64,000 bases of DNA from Domibacillus aminovorans (lineage in GTDB: Bacteria > Bacillota > Bacilli > Bacillales > Domibacillaceae): contig NZ_LQWY01000067.1 of the NCBI RefSeq assembly GCF_001643235.1, forward strand, positions 124,001-188,000, written 5' to 3'. Positions within the stretch are counted from its first letter, which is position 1. Each line of letters starts with the position of its first letter. Below are positions 34,324 to 44,102 of this stretch, one piece after another. A program made the translations under genes and the position numbers. Under the pieces are notes generated by a model. The model ran no database searches. It had not been told where the DNA came from and worked only from the letters and a program-made list of their open reading frames with translations.

Positions 34324-35151
34324 ATGAGTGAATTATGGTATACAGAAAAGCAGACAGACAATTACGGTATCACGATGAAAGTGAAACGTACTTTGCATAC
34401 AGAACAGACTGAATTTCAATATTTAGAAATGGCTGAAACAGAAGAATGGGGCAATATGCTGTTTTTAGACGGCATGGTCATGACAAGCCAGCGGGATGAG
34501 TTCGTGTATCATGAAATGGTGGCGCACGTACCGCTTTTCACACACCCGAATCCGGAAAACGTCCTCGTTGTCGGCGGTGGTGATGGCGGCGTAATCCGTG
34601 AAATATTAAAGCATCCATCTGTGAAAAAGGCGACATTGGCTGAAATCGATGGAAAAGTAATCGAATACTCCAAAATACATTTGCCTGAAATTGCAGGCGA
34701 GCTTGAAAATCCGCGAGTCGAAGTAAAAGTCGGAGATGGTTTTATGCACATTGCTGAATCAGAGCAGGAGTATGACGTGATCATGGTTGATTCAACGGAG
34801 CCAGTTGGTCCTGCGGTGAATTTGTTTACGAAAGGTTTTTATGCCGGTATTTCAAAAGCATTGAAAGAAGATGGCATTTTCGTCGCGCAATGTGATAATC
34901 CGTGGTTTAAAGCGGATTTAATCCGTCAAGTGCAGGCAGATGTGAAAGAAATTTTCCCCATTACACGTCTGTATACAGCAAACATTCCGACGTATCCGAG
35001 TGGCCTTTGGTGTTTCACGATCGGTTCGAAAAAATACGACCCGCTCGCTGTAGAAGACAGCCGCTTCTTTGATATCGAAACGAAATATTACACGAAAGAA
35101 CTGCATAAAGCGTGCTTCGCATTGCCGAAATTCGTGCAGGAGTTGACATAA
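34324..35151 (+). CDS. speE: Spermidine synthase
   Basis: 275 residues. Transfers aminopropyl from decarboxylated SAM to putrescine. Motifs: [32 protein letters not shown], and the catalytic region [13 protein letters not shown]. Very close to B. subtilis SpeE. AGAAGGGATGAAG precedes the ATG. speB starts two bases after the stop, so both are cotranscribed. Confidence 0.97.
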   Translation: MSELWYTEKQTDNYGITMKVKRTLHTEQTEFQYLEMAETEEWGNMLFLDGMVMTSQRDEFVYHEMVAHVPLFTHPNPENVLVVGGGDGGVIREILKHPSVKKATLAEIDGKVIEYSKIHLPEIAGELENPRVEVKVGDGFMHIAESEQEYDVIMVDSTEPVGPAVNLFTKGFYAGISKALKEDGIFVAQCDNPWFKADLIRQVQADVKEIFPITRLYTANIPTYPSGLWCFTIGSKKYDPLAVEDSRFFDIETKYYTKELHKACFALPKFVQELT

Positions 35152-35153
35152 TC

Positions 35154-36023
35154 ATGCGATTTGATGAAGCGTATTCAGGAAATGTTTTTATCGGCACACA
35201 GACGTCTTATGAAGACAGCGATGTCGTGTTGTACGGTATGCCAATGGATTGGACAGTCAGCTACCGTCCAGGCTCCCGTTTCGGTCCGGCCCGTATCCGG
35301 GAAGTGTCAATTGGTCTGGAAGAATACAGTCTGTATTTAGACCGTGAACTGGAAGAAGTCGCTTATTTTGACGCAGGCGATATCCCACTTCCGTTCGGCA
35401 ATGCACAGCGAAGCCTTACTATCATTGAAGAATATATTGATGGCCTTCTGGAAGCCGGCAAAAAACCACTCGGCATGGGCGGCGAGCATCTCGTTTCATG
35501 GCCAGTCATGAAATCTGTGGCAAAAAAATATAAAGATCTTGCGATTATTCATTTTGATGCACATACTGATTTGCGCACAGAATATGAAGGTGAGCCATTA
35601 TCACATTCAACGCCGATCCGCAAAATTGCGGAACATATCGGGCCGTCAAATGTGTATTCATTTGGTATCCGCTCAGGCATGAGAGAAGAATTTCAGTGGG
35701 CGAAAGAAAACGGCATGCACATTTCAAAATTTGAAGTGCTTGAGCCATTGAAAGAAATATTGCCAACACTTGCCGGACGTCCGGTTTACGTCACGATCGA
35801 TATCGATGTTCTGGACCCAGCCCATGCACCGGGCACAGGCACAGTGGACTGCGGAGGCATCACGTCGAAAGAACTGCTTGCATCGATTCATGCGATTGCC
35901 GGATCTGATGTAAATGTCATCGGCGCTGATCTTGTTGAAGTCGCGCCGATTTATGACAACACTGAACAAACCGTGAATACCGCATCAAAACTCATTCGCG
36001 AAATGCTGCTCGGTTTCTTTTAA
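35154..36023 (+). CDS. speB: Agmatinase
   Basis: 289 residues. Hydrolyses agmatine to putrescine and urea, feeding SpeE. The di-manganese ligands lie in GGEHLVSWPV, IIHFDAHTDLR and IDIDVLDPAHAPGTGT, all intact. The AGGAG near the end of speE serves as its ribosome binding site, about 13 bases before the ATG. It ends the polyamine operon before a terminator. Confidence 0.97.
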   Translation: MRFDEAYSGNVFIGTQTSYEDSDVVLYGMPMDWTVSYRPGSRFGPARIREVSIGLEEYSLYLDRELEEVAYFDAGDIPLPFGNAQRSLTIIEEYIDGLLEAGKKPLGMGGEHLVSWPVMKSVAKKYKDLAIIHFDAHTDLRTEYEGEPLSHSTPIRKIAEHIGPSNVYSFGIRSGMREEFQWAKENGMHISKFEVLEPLKEILPTLAGRPVYVTIDIDVLDPAHAPGTGTVDCGGITSKELLASIHAIAGSDVNVIGADLVEVAPIYDNTEQTVNTASKLIREMLLGFF

Positions 36024-36031
36024 ATAATAGG

Positions 36032-36065
36032 GGAGCGTCCGGAAACGAACCGGACGTTCTTTTTG
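36032..36065 (+). terminator. Terminator after speB
   Basis: GAGCGTCCGG pairs with CCGGACGTTC (one G-T) around AAACGAA, then TTTTTG. Confidence 0.88.
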
Positions 36066-36182
36066 TTCAAATAAAGCAACATTTGGCTATGTTCAAAATC
36101 AATTACTCGTGAAAAACAAGATTTCTGCAGCCTCCCTTTCTATGATAAAATAAACACACATTGAAAAAGGAAGTGATTCGGC

Positions 36183-36617
36183 GTGACAGATGAGCAGATG
36201 CCGGTGAAAATCAAAGTAAAGACGGATGTGGCATACGAAGGAGAGAATGAAACATTCGAATTGTCGCTGTTCGGTCGGCTCTTTAAAAAAGGCGGCTCTA
36301 CGTTTTTAAAATACGACGAAGTGCAGGATGAAGGTGTTGTGCATACAATCGTAAAGCTGGCCGAAGAAAGTGCGTTGATTTTACGAAGCGGCGCACTGAA
36401 AATGCGGATGATTTTTGAACAAGGTGAGCAACTGAACGGTTCATACGAAAGTCAGTATGGCACCTTGCTGATCACGACGGACACAACAGATTTCACACAC
36501 GAAATAAACGACATAGGTACCGGACGGGCGCTGCTCACATACAGGCTGCTCATGCAGGGCGACCCGGTCGGCACGTATACGATGAATATTCATTACGAAC
36601 TGGAGGAACAATTGTGA
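36183..36617 (+). CDS. ywiB: YwiB family protein (DUF1934)
   Basis: 144 residues, a lipocalin-like beta-barrel family. Signature: [16 protein letters not shown] and [15 protein letters not shown], ending [11 protein letters not shown]. The GTG start follows AAAGGAAGTGATT; an ATG at 36198 is a less likely alternative. Its stop overlaps the argS start by four bases, so the genes are coupled, as in B. subtilis. Confidence 0.9.
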   Translation: MTDEQMPVKIKVKTDVAYEGENETFELSLFGRLFKKGGSTFLKYDEVQDEGVVHTIVKLAEESALILRSGALKMRMIFEQGEQLNGSYESQYGTLLITTDTTDFTHEINDIGTGRALLTYRLLMQGDPVGTYTMNIHYELEEQL

Positions 36618-38284
36618 ACATTGCAGAAAAAATGCAGACGCAGCTGAAAGAAGAAATTAAAGCAGCTGTGTTGAAAGCGGGACTTGCCGCAGAAAATGAA
36701 ATTCCAGCGGTCATTCTCGAAACGCCGAAAGATAAAGCGCACGGCGACTATTCAACGAATATGGCCATGCAGCTCGCCCGCGTGGCGAAAAAAGCACCTC
36801 GTCAAATCGCAGAAATCATTCAAGAAAATATCGACTTGTCAAAAGGCTCAATCGAAAAAATCGATATCGCAGGTCCTGGGTTTATTAACTTTTATATGAA
36901 TAACAGCTACTTAACGGATCTTGTGCCGTCTGTTCTAGCAGCAGGTAATCGGTACGGTGAATCAAACGCTGGCAATAATGAGAAAGTGCAAGTTGAATTC
37001 GTTTCAGCTAACCCAACAGGCGATCTTCACCTCGGCCATGCCCGTGGCGCATCTGTCGGCGATTCTTTGTGCAACGTGCTCGAAAAATCCGGCTATGACG
37101 TTACACGTGAATATTATATTAATGACGCAGGTAACCAAATACACAACCTTGCTGTATCTGTTGAAGCACGGTACTTCCAGGCGCTCGGCCAAGACAAAGC
37201 AATGCCTGAAGACGGCTATCACGGTAAAGACATCATCGATATGGGAAAAGAACTCGCAGAAGAATTCAGCGATAAATTCGCAAATATGACGAAAGAAGAC
37301 CGCTATAAAGCGTTCCGTGAACAAGGCTTGAAGTACGAATTGGCCAAATTACAAAAAGACCTCGCTGATTTCCGTGTCAAATTCGATGTATGGTATTCGG
37401 AAACATCGTTGTATGAAAACGGCAAAATTGACGAAGCGCTCGACGCACTTCGCCAGAATGGCCATGTGTATGAAGAAGAAGGAGCGGTCTGGTTCCGTTC
37501 TACAACATTTGGTGATGATAAAGATCGTGTCCTTCGTAAACAGGATGGTACATACACGTACTTAACGCCTGATATCGCGTATCATAAAGATAAATTTGAA
37601 CGAGGCTATGGAAAAGTCATCAATATTTGGGGAGCCGATCACCATGGGTACATTCCGCGGATGAAAGCGGCTGTTGAAGCACTCGGCATCAACCCGGATC
37701 AATTGGAAGTTGAAATCATTCAGATGGTACAGCTATACAAAGACGGCGAAAAAATGAAAATGAGCAAGCGGACGGGTAAAGCGGTCACAATGCGCGAGCT
37801 TGTAGAAGAAGTCGGTCTCGATGCAGTACGTTATTTCTTTGTTATGCGCAGCGGTGACACACATTTAGACTTCGATCTTGATCTTGCTGTCTCACAATCG
37901 AATGAAAATCCAGTTTATTATGCACAGTACGCACATGCACGTATTTCGAGCATTTTGCGCCAGGCAGCGGAGCAGGGACTTGATGTGTCCGCGGACGCAG
38001 ACGTATCTCTTTTGACGGCTGAAAAAGAAATTGATCTGTTGAAAAAAGTTGGTGATTTCCCACAAGTAGTGGCTGAATCCGCTGAAAAACGACTTCCGCA
38101 CCGTATTACAAACTATATACAGGAACTCGCATCTGCATTCCACAGCTTTTACGGAGCGGAAAAGGTTATTGATAAAGACAATGAAGTCATGTCAAAAGCA
38201 CGCCTTGCTCTTGTAAAGTCAGTGCAAATCACAATGAAAAATGCGTTTTCCTTAATCGGTGTATCTGCCCCTGAAAAAATGTAA
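36614..38284 (+). CDS. argS: Arginyl-tRNA synthetase
   Basis: 556 residues, class I synthetase. N-terminal additional domain (about 1-110), then [16 protein letters not shown] with the HIGH motif at about 139, the KMSKS-equivalent [10 protein letters not shown] and the all-helical anticodon-binding C-terminus ending [12 protein letters not shown]. The GTG start has GGAGG ten bases upstream within ywiB. Essential. Confidence 0.97.
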   Translation: MNIAEKMQTQLKEEIKAAVLKAGLAAENEIPAVILETPKDKAHGDYSTNMAMQLARVAKKAPRQIAEIIQENIDLSKGSIEKIDIAGPGFINFYMNNSYLTDLVPSVLAAGNRYGESNAGNNEKVQVEFVSANPTGDLHLGHARGASVGDSLCNVLEKSGYDVTREYYINDAGNQIHNLAVSVEARYFQALGQDKAMPEDGYHGKDIIDMGKELAEEFSDKFANMTKEDRYKAFREQGLKYELAKLQKDLADFRVKFDVWYSETSLYENGKIDEALDALRQNGHVYEEEGAVWFRSTTFGDDKDRVLRKQDGTYTYLTPDIAYHKDKFERGYGKVINIWGADHHGYIPRMKAAVEALGINPDQLEVEIIQMVQLYKDGEKMKMSKRTGKAVTMRELVEEVGLDAVRYFFVMRSGDTHLDFDLDLAVSQSNENPVYYAQYAHARISSILRQAAEQGLDVSADADVSLLTAEKEIDLLKKVGDFPQVVAESAEKRLPHRITNYIQELASAFHSFYGAEKVIDKDNEVMSKARLALVKSVQITMKNAFSLIGVSAPEKM

Positions 38285-38289
38285 AGATG

Positions 38290-38324
38290 AAGCTGCCGGG
38301 AGGCCTTTCCTGGCAGCCTTTTTT
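38290..38324 (+). terminator. Terminator after argS
   Basis: AGCTGCC-GGGA pairs with TCCT-GGCAGC around GGCCTT and runs into six T residues. Confidence 0.85.
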
Positions 38325-38460
38325 ATGTCCTTGTACGGCGGAAATATCTCTTTATAATTTGATCAATCTGCCAGCATAATCCCACTAGATATTGGAAGTG
38401 TTATAAACTAGTGTTTTATGAAATAAGAGGAAATGAAAAAGAAGTTTCTTTAAAAGGTTC

Positions 38461-38488
38461 TTGACTGAATGCTCATTCATATAATAGG
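38461..38488 (+). promoter_or_regulatory. fadF promoter with palindromic FadR-like operator
   Basis: TGAATGCTCATTCA (38466-38479) is a perfect palindrome that resembles the half-sites of the Bacillus FadR operator (TGAATGAnTAnTCATTCA), though shorter in the centre. It overlaps TTGACT (38461-38466) and a downstream TATAAT/TAGGAT, so a bound repressor would block RNA polymerase. Induction by acyl-CoA is inferred. Confidence 0.6.
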
Positions 38489-38533
38489 ATAAGAGTAATT
38501 AAAGGGATATTAGGGGAAAGGAAGTGCACGGTT

Positions 38534-40618
38534 ATGAATGGGTTACTATGGCTTAATTTAATCGCTGCTACTTTTGTAATCGCTTACGCGGGATGGTTAT
38601 TTGTTTATTTACTAAAAACACGCTACGCATTTATAAAGCTTGGTAAAAAAGAGGAATTTGATCGGAAAAAGGATGAACGAATCCGTACTATTATGGTCAA
38701 TGTGTTTGGCCAAAAAAAACTATTTAAAGATAAAAAGAGCGGCACGATTCACGTAATGTTTTTCTATGGATTCCTGCTTGTGCAACTCGGTGCCATCGAT
38801 TTTATTATGAAGGGAATTGTACCGGGAGCGCATTTGCCGCTCGGGCCACTTTATGAACCATTTACATTTTTTCAGGAAATTGTAACGCTCACGATTCTCG
38901 TCGCTGTTGTCTGGGCCTTTTACCGCCGCTACATTGAAAAACTCGTTCGATTGAAGCGTGGATGGAAAAGTGGACTTGTGTTGATTTTCATCGGATCGCT
39001 CATGGTTTCGGTTCTGGGAGGTAACGGTATGGACCTTATCTGGCACGAGGAAAGTGTTCAATTCACATGGATGGAGCCGGTGGCGTCAGCTGTTGCGGTC
39101 ATATTCGCCAATCTGCCACAGTCGATTGTCATCGCCCTATTTTATGTCATGTGGTGGATTCATTTGTTCGTCTTGCTCACGTTCCTCGTGTACGTGCCGC
39201 AATCTAAACATGCGCATTTAATCGCCGGTCCAATCAACACATATTTACACCGGTTAAATAAAGCCGGTACGCTCCGGAAAATTGATTTCGAAGATGAAAC
39301 GCAGGAATCATTTGGTACGGGGAAAATTGAAGATTTTACGCAGACACAAATGATTGACTTTTATGCGTGTGTGGAATGTGGACGCTGTACAAATATGTGT
39401 CCGGCGACCGGCACAGGTAAAATGCTGTCGCCGATGGATTTAATCGTCAAATTGCGTGATCATTTGACCATGACTGGTGCAGCCGTAACTAGGCAGCAGC
39501 CATGGGTTCCAGCGTTTGCTTTTGCTCAGACGCGAGGAAATCAAATTGCTAAAGGCATCGATCCGTACAGCCCTTCGATGATCGGGGATGTCATTACGGA
39601 AGAAGAAATTTGGGCGTGTACGACGTGTCGAAACTGTGAGGACCAGTGCCCGGTTATGAACGAGCACGTCGATAAAATTATCGACTTGCGCCGCTACCTT
39701 GTTCTGACTGAAGGTAAAATGAACCCGGATGCACAGCGCGCTATGCAAAACATTGAGCGTCAGGGCAATCCGTGGGGCTTGAACCGGAAAGATAAAGAAA
39801 AATGGCGTGAACTACGTGATGATGTTCATATTCCGACGATCAAAGAAATGCAAAAAGAAAACATTAAACCCGACTATTTATTCTGGGTCGGTTCAATGGG
39901 CGCATTTGACAGCCGTAGTCAAAAAATTGCGCTGTCATTTGCTAAACTGATGAATGAAGCAGGTGTGTCGTTTGCCATTCTTGGCAATAAAGAAAAAAAT
40001 TCGGGAGATACACCACGCCGTCTAGGGAATGAATTTTTATTCCAAGAACTGTCGGCAGCGAACATTGCGGAATTTGAGAAAAATGATGTGAAAAAAATCG
40101 TGACAATCGATCCGCATGCATACAATATCTTTAAAAATGAATATCCCGATTTTGGCTATAAAGCAGACGTGTATCATCATACGGAACTCCTCCATCAGCT
40201 CGTGAAAGAAGGCCGATTGAAGCCGCATTATGAGGTAAATGAAACGATTACGTTTCATGACTCATGTTATCTTGGCCGCTACAATGATGTGTACGACCCG
40301 CCGCGGGAAATTTTGAAGGCGATTCCAGGTGTGCAGCTTGTGGAAATGAAGCGGAATCGTCAGAATGGCATGTGCTGCGGTGCCGGCGGCGGAATGATGT
40401 GGATGGAAGAAGATACTGGCCACCGAATCAACGTCGCCCGTACAGAGCAGGCATTAGCTGTGAGTCCATCTGTGATCAGCTCCGGCTGCCCGTTCTGCTT
40501 GACGATGCTTTCAGATGGAACGAAAGCGAAAGAAGTGGAAAATCAGGTCGCCACATATGACGTTGTGGAATTGCTTGAGAAATCGATTTATGGTGTGAAA
40601 AAAGAAATAAGTGCGTAG
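38534..40618 (+). CDS. fadF: FadF-type membrane iron-sulfur oxidoreductase
   Basis: 694 residues. About six N-terminal helices (LIAATFVIAYAGWLFVYLL onward) are followed by two 4Fe-4S clusters (CVECGRCTNMCPATG; CTTCRNCEDQCPVM) and two CCG domains (CCGAGGGMMWME; SGCPFCLTM) as in heterodisulfide reductase subunits. B. subtilis FadF is thought to pass electrons from acyl-CoA dehydrogenase/ETF to the quinone pool. AAAGGAAG precedes the ATG. First gene of the beta-oxidation operon. Confidence 0.93.
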   Translation: MNGLLWLNLIAATFVIAYAGWLFVYLLKTRYAFIKLGKKEEFDRKKDERIRTIMVNVFGQKKLFKDKKSGTIHVMFFYGFLLVQLGAIDFIMKGIVPGAHLPLGPLYEPFTFFQEIVTLTILVAVVWAFYRRYIEKLVRLKRGWKSGLVLIFIGSLMVSVLGGNGMDLIWHEESVQFTWMEPVASAVAVIFANLPQSIVIALFYVMWWIHLFVLLTFLVYVPQSKHAHLIAGPINTYLHRLNKAGTLRKIDFEDETQESFGTGKIEDFTQTQMIDFYACVECGRCTNMCPATGTGKMLSPMDLIVKLRDHLTMTGAAVTRQQPWVPAFAFAQTRGNQIAKGIDPYSPSMIGDVITEEEIWACTTCRNCEDQCPVMNEHVDKIIDLRRYLVLTEGKMNPDAQRAMQNIERQGNPWGLNRKDKEKWRELRDDVHIPTIKEMQKENIKPDYLFWVGSMGAFDSRSQKIALSFAKLMNEAGVSFAILGNKEKNSGDTPRRLGNEFLFQELSAANIAEFEKNDVKKIVTIDPHAYNIFKNEYPDFGYKADVYHHTELLHQLVKEGRLKPHYEVNETITFHDSCYLGRYNDVYDPPREILKAIPGVQLVEMKRNRQNGMCCGAGGGMMWMEEDTGHRINVARTEQALAVSPSVISSGCPFCLTMLSDGTKAKEVENQVATYDVVELLEKSIYGVKKEISA

Positions 40619-40743
40619 TACAAGAAGCGAACGTTGCCTGCTTTACCCGTTTAAGAGTCTCGCATATAACAAACTAGGCGCGCTTGTAAATCGAGAAGTC
40701 TGCACGCAGTGAATCAAATTAGCACGAAAAGGGGGATTGCTCA

Positions 40744-41595
40744 ATGAAACTTAAAAAAATCATGGTGATCGGTGCCGGTCAGATGGGATCGGGGATTGCG
40801 CAAGTTTGTGCGCAGGCGGGTTATGATGTGCTGCTTCATGACCTGAAACCGGAACACATTGATCGTGGGCTCCAGATCATTTCTAAAAATATCAATCGTC
40901 AAGTGGAAAAAAATCGGATGACCGATTCAGAAGAATCAAATGTTCTTAGACGTATTCAAAAATCAACGGATTTACACGATGCGGGTGGCGTCGATATTGT
41001 CATTGAAGCAGTCGTTGAGAACATGGACATCAAGCGGAATATTTTTGCTCAGTTGGATGAAATCACGCCTGATCATACAATACTTGCATCGAATACGTCG
41101 TCGTTACCGATTACGGAAATTGCGGCGGCGACGGACCGGCCGGAAAAAGTGATTGGAATGCATTTTATGAATCCGGTCCCGGTGATGAAGCTGGTGGAGA
41201 TTATTAGAGGCTTGGCGACAGCGGATGATGTGTATAAAAAGATTGAGGATCTCACGAAAATGCTGGGAAAAGTGCCGGTGGAAGTGAATGACTTCCCAGG
41301 GTTTGTGTCCAACCGTGTCCTCATGCCAATGATTAATGAAGCGATTTATACGCTCTATGAAGGAGTAGCGACGAAGGAAGCGATTGATGATGTGATCAAG
41401 CTTGGGATGAATCATCCAATGGGGCCGATTGAACTTGCTGATTTTATTGGTCTCGATACGTGTTTGTCTGTTATGGAGATTTTGCATGAAGGGTTTGGCG
41501 ACGATAAATACAGGCCGTGCCCGCTGCTTAGGAAATATGTGAAAGCAGGTTGGCTTGGAAAAAAAGCAGGTCGCGGATTTTACATATACGAATAA
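40744..41595 (+). CDS. hbd: 3-hydroxybutyryl-CoA dehydrogenase
   Basis: 283 residues. NAD-binding MVIGAGQMGSGIAQVCAQAG at the N-terminus; catalytic segment IGMHFMNPVPVMKLVEII with His, and NDFPGFVSNRVLMPM. Oxidises 3-hydroxyacyl-CoA in fatty-acid oxidation, or works in reverse in butyrate-type metabolism. It is inserted between fadF and the dehydrogenase compared with B. subtilis. acdA starts 15 bases downstream. Confidence 0.95.
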   Translation: MKLKKIMVIGAGQMGSGIAQVCAQAGYDVLLHDLKPEHIDRGLQIISKNINRQVEKNRMTDSEESNVLRRIQKSTDLHDAGGVDIVIEAVVENMDIKRNIFAQLDEITPDHTILASNTSSLPITEIAAATDRPEKVIGMHFMNPVPVMKLVEIIRGLATADDVYKKIEDLTKMLGKVPVEVNDFPGFVSNRVLMPMINEAIYTLYEGVATKEAIDDVIKLGMNHPMGPIELADFIGLDTCLSVMEILHEGFGDDKYRPCPLLRKYVKAGWLGKKAGRGFYIYE

Positions 41596-41610
41596 GCGGA
41601 GGCGATTCGG

Positions 41611-42732
41611 ATGAATGTTCGGCTGACAGATGAGCAGAATATGTTGCAAAAAATGGTGAGGGACTTTGCTGAAAAAGAAGTGGCTCCGTTTGTAGAGCGA
41701 ATGGAAGCGGGGGAGTTTCCACGAGAAATTCTCAACAAAATGGCGACACTCGGATTGATGGGGATCACAGTGCCGGCCAAATACGGCGGCAGCGAAATGG
41801 ATTTTACGTCATGCGTGATTGCCATTGAGGAGCTGTCTAAAGTGAGTGCGGCGGTGGGCGTTATTTTATCTGTGCACACATCGGTCGGTACAAATCCGAT
41901 TTTATTTTTTGGAACAGATGCACAAAAAGAAAAGTATGTAACGAAACTCGCTTCCGGCGAATGGCTCGGCGCCTTTTGTTTAACTGAACCGTCTTCTGGG
42001 TCTGACGCGGCATCATTAAAAACGACAGCGGTGAAAAAAGAAGGTCACTACGTAATGAATGGTTCAAAGGCGTTCGTTACAAATGGTAGTGTGGCTGATA
42101 CGTACATTGTATTTGCGAAAACAGAGCGGGGTATTTCTGCTTTTATCGTTGAAAAAGATATGGCTGGACTCATCATTGGCAAAGATGAGCGGAAGATGGG
42201 GCTTCACGGATCGCGCACGGTACAGCTGACGTTTGAAGATATGATTGTACCGGCTGAGAACTTGCTCGGTGAAGAAGGTGACGGGTTTAAAATTGCGATG
42301 GCTAATCTCGATGGGGGACGGATTGGCATTGCCGCCCAGGCGCTTGGGATTGCGGAGGCTGCTTTTGAAACAGCGGTAGCCTATGCGAAAGAACGTCATC
42401 AATTTGGTAAACCCATTGCGCAGCAGCAAGCGATTGCGTTCAAACTTGCTGATATGGGAACGGCTGTTGAAGCAGCCCGACTATTCGTCTATAAGGCAGC
42501 AAGTCTTCGTTCAAACGGACAGCCATGCGGGAAAGAAGCTTCGATGGCCAAACTATTTGCATCGCAAGTAGCGGTTGATGCATCAATTGAATGCGTGCAA
42601 ATTTTAGGCGGATACGGTTATACAGAAGACTATCCGGCCGAGCGGTATTTCCGTGATGCAAAAGTGACGCAAATTTATGAAGGTACGTCAGAGATTCAGC
42701 GAATCGTCATTAGTAAACACCTGTTAAAATAA
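41611..42732 (+). CDS. acdA: Acyl-CoA dehydrogenase
   Basis: 373 residues. FAD contacts: FCLTEPSSGSDAASLKT and RHQFGKPIAQQQAIAFKLAD; the catalytic base lies in the final YEGTSEIQRIVI (Glu). Removes hydrogens from acyl-CoA and hands them to ETF. GGAGGCGATTCGG precedes the ATG. It belongs to the fadF-hbd-acdA operon. Confidence 0.95.
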   Translation: MNVRLTDEQNMLQKMVRDFAEKEVAPFVERMEAGEFPREILNKMATLGLMGITVPAKYGGSEMDFTSCVIAIEELSKVSAAVGVILSVHTSVGTNPILFFGTDAQKEKYVTKLASGEWLGAFCLTEPSSGSDAASLKTTAVKKEGHYVMNGSKAFVTNGSVADTYIVFAKTERGISAFIVEKDMAGLIIGKDERKMGLHGSRTVQLTFEDMIVPAENLLGEEGDGFKIAMANLDGGRIGIAAQALGIAEAAFETAVAYAKERHQFGKPIAQQQAIAFKLADMGTAVEAARLFVYKAASLRSNGQPCGKEASMAKLFASQVAVDASIECVQILGGYGYTEDYPAERYFRDAKVTQIYEGTSEIQRIVISKHLLK

Positions 42733-42808
42733 GAATGGAGCAGTGCTAAAAGAAATGAACGCAATTACCTTATAAAGGAATGTTGATGGAGTAAGGAGAC
42801 GGAATAAA

Positions 42809-43447
42809 ATGACAGAAAAAAGACGGCAAGTACATGCTTCTGTTAAAGACATACAATTGATTGAGAAACGGCGCTCGGAAATGATTCGCGGCGCTGTTCA
42901 ATTATTTAAACAAAAAGGGTTTCACCGGACGACGACACGTGAAATTGCGAAAGCATCGGGCTTCAGCATCGGTACAATGTATGAATACATACGTACGAAA
43001 GAAGATGTTTTATATCTTGTCTGTGACAGCATTTATGATCAAGTGAAAGAACGACTGCAGCAAATTGATTTTGAGCAGGGTACTCTTGAGAGTTTGCAGC
43101 TTGGTATTACGTATTACTTTCGAGTAATGGACGAAATGCAAGATGAAGTGCTCGTCATGCATCAGGAAGTAAAGTCACTTTCAAAAGATGTGCTGCCCTA
43201 TGTACTGAAAAAAGAAGTAGAAATGGTGTCGATGATGGAAACGCTCATTCAGCGCTGTGTCGATCGCGGTGTGCTTGAAATGGATGAAAAAAAAGTGCAT
43301 GTTTTGGCGCAAAATATTTTTAATCAAGGACAAATGTGGGGCTTCCGGAGATGGATGATACAAAAATCATTCACGCTTGATGAATACATCAACTTGCAGA
43401 CTGATCTGCTTTTTGCCGGTATAAACGGATACAAAACAAGCAATTAA
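42809..43447 (+). CDS. TetR/AcrR family regulator, probably of the beta-oxidation operon
   Basis: 212 residues. The TetR helix-turn-helix is at about 27-70 (GAVQLFKQKGFHRTTTREIAK, then SIGTMYEYIRTKEDVLY). The C-terminal ligand domain is helical and rich in Met/Gln. AAGGAGACGGAATAAA precedes the ATG. It is the last gene of the operon and probably binds the palindrome upstream of fadF; that it senses acyl-CoA is inferred from context. Confidence 0.9.
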   Translation: MTEKRRQVHASVKDIQLIEKRRSEMIRGAVQLFKQKGFHRTTTREIAKASGFSIGTMYEYIRTKEDVLYLVCDSIYDQVKERLQQIDFEQGTLESLQLGITYYFRVMDEMQDEVLVMHQEVKSLSKDVLPYVLKKEVEMVSMMETLIQRCVDRGVLEMDEKKVHVLAQNIFNQGQMWGFRRWMIQKSFTLDEYINLQTDLLFAGINGYKTSN

Positions 43448-43451
43448 AAAA

Positions 43452-43485
43452 AGCCCGTTCTCATTTTCGAGAGCGGGCTCATATT
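43452..43485 (+). terminator. Terminator of the fadF operon
   Basis: AGCCCGTTCTC pairs with GAGAGCGGGCT around ATTTTC, followed by the weak T-rich tract CATATTATTT. Confidence 0.75.
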
Positions 43486-43751
43486 ATTTACAGTAAATCG
43501 CGGTCTGTGCGCTTCGTTCTGTCTTCATTGATGATTTATTCCTCCTGAAAGTTGAATTTGTCAATGTTCTCAATATTTGTCTACCCGGCGTATGCCCGAT
43601 AAAACGAACTTCTAAGAAAATGGTTACAAAGTCGGGAGGCCCTGACAAAAGTTTCTTTTTGAAAAAATAAGCTTATATTTTACATGGAAAGGGAATACTT
43701 ATTAAGAAAATTTACAATTACGATATCTATGTAATACACTAAAGGAGTAAA
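43486..43751. other. Gene-free stretch between the fadF operon and a small membrane protein gene
   Basis: Holds a GAGGAATAAATC sequence on the minus strand at about 43535-43548 that looks like a ribosome binding site but precedes only a 14-codon frame. The direct approach to the next gene contains TATATTTTACATG and AATACACTAAAGGAG, so a promoter for the small membrane gene is likely here. Nothing else is supported. Confidence 0.35.
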
Positions 43752-43790
43752 ATGAAAGAAAATGTCGATTGGAAGGATGTGAAGGCTTGA
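43752..43790 (+). CDS. Possible 12-codon leader peptide coupled to the next gene
   Basis: AAAGGAGTAAA is followed by an ATG frame reading MKENVDWKDVKA. Its stop overlaps the TTG start of the downstream gene (TTGA). The ribosome binding site is better than that of the downstream gene, so re-initiation coupling is plausible. Too short to be certain. Confidence 0.35.
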   Translation: MKENVDWKDVKA

Positions 43791-44008
43791 AACGTGTCAT
43801 TCAATGTGCAGTGCTAATGGCTATAGCCATAATTACATACTGGCTTTATTTAAACCAAGTTGGAGCAGTTCCATTCCTTCTCCTCTCTATTTTTTTCTTT
43901 TACAAAGCATATGAAGCGTATCGTGAACGTTCAAAAAAGCATAAAGTAGGGCAGCGAATCGACCATTCAGCGGCTTCAACCGGAAAAAAAGCAGAAATCA
44001 TCACATAA
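43787..44008 (+). CDS. Small membrane protein, 73 residues
   Basis: Two hydrophobic helices, CAVLMAIAIITYWLYL and VPFLLLSIFFFYKAY, are followed by a basic tail (YRERSKKHKVGQR). The TTG start has AAGGATG seven bases upstream; an in-frame TTG at 43769 has no site. Family not recognised. It lies alone between two terminators. Confidence 0.6.
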   Translation: MKRVIQCAVLMAIAIITYWLYLNQVGAVPFLLLSIFFFYKAYEAYRERSKKHKVGQRIDHSAASTGKKAEIIT

Positions 44009-44032
44009 ATATGGCATGCAGCCATATTTTTT
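44008..44032 (+). terminator. Terminator after the small membrane gene
   Basis: AAATATGGC pairs with GCCATATTT around ATGCA and continues as TTTTTTG. Confidence 0.88.
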
Positions 44033-44102
44033 GTTTATAATGGAGAATATGCCAAAAACGTTTTGCTCTTTTTGGGCGTGCAAATAGAGAAGGGAAGTGC
44101 GA

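Noticed and set aside
43490-43548. Minus-strand 14-codon frame MKTERSAQTAIYCK behind GGAGGAATAAATC
   Set aside because: Spacing of 12 bases, no recognisable family and it runs into the operon terminator; too weak to call a gene.
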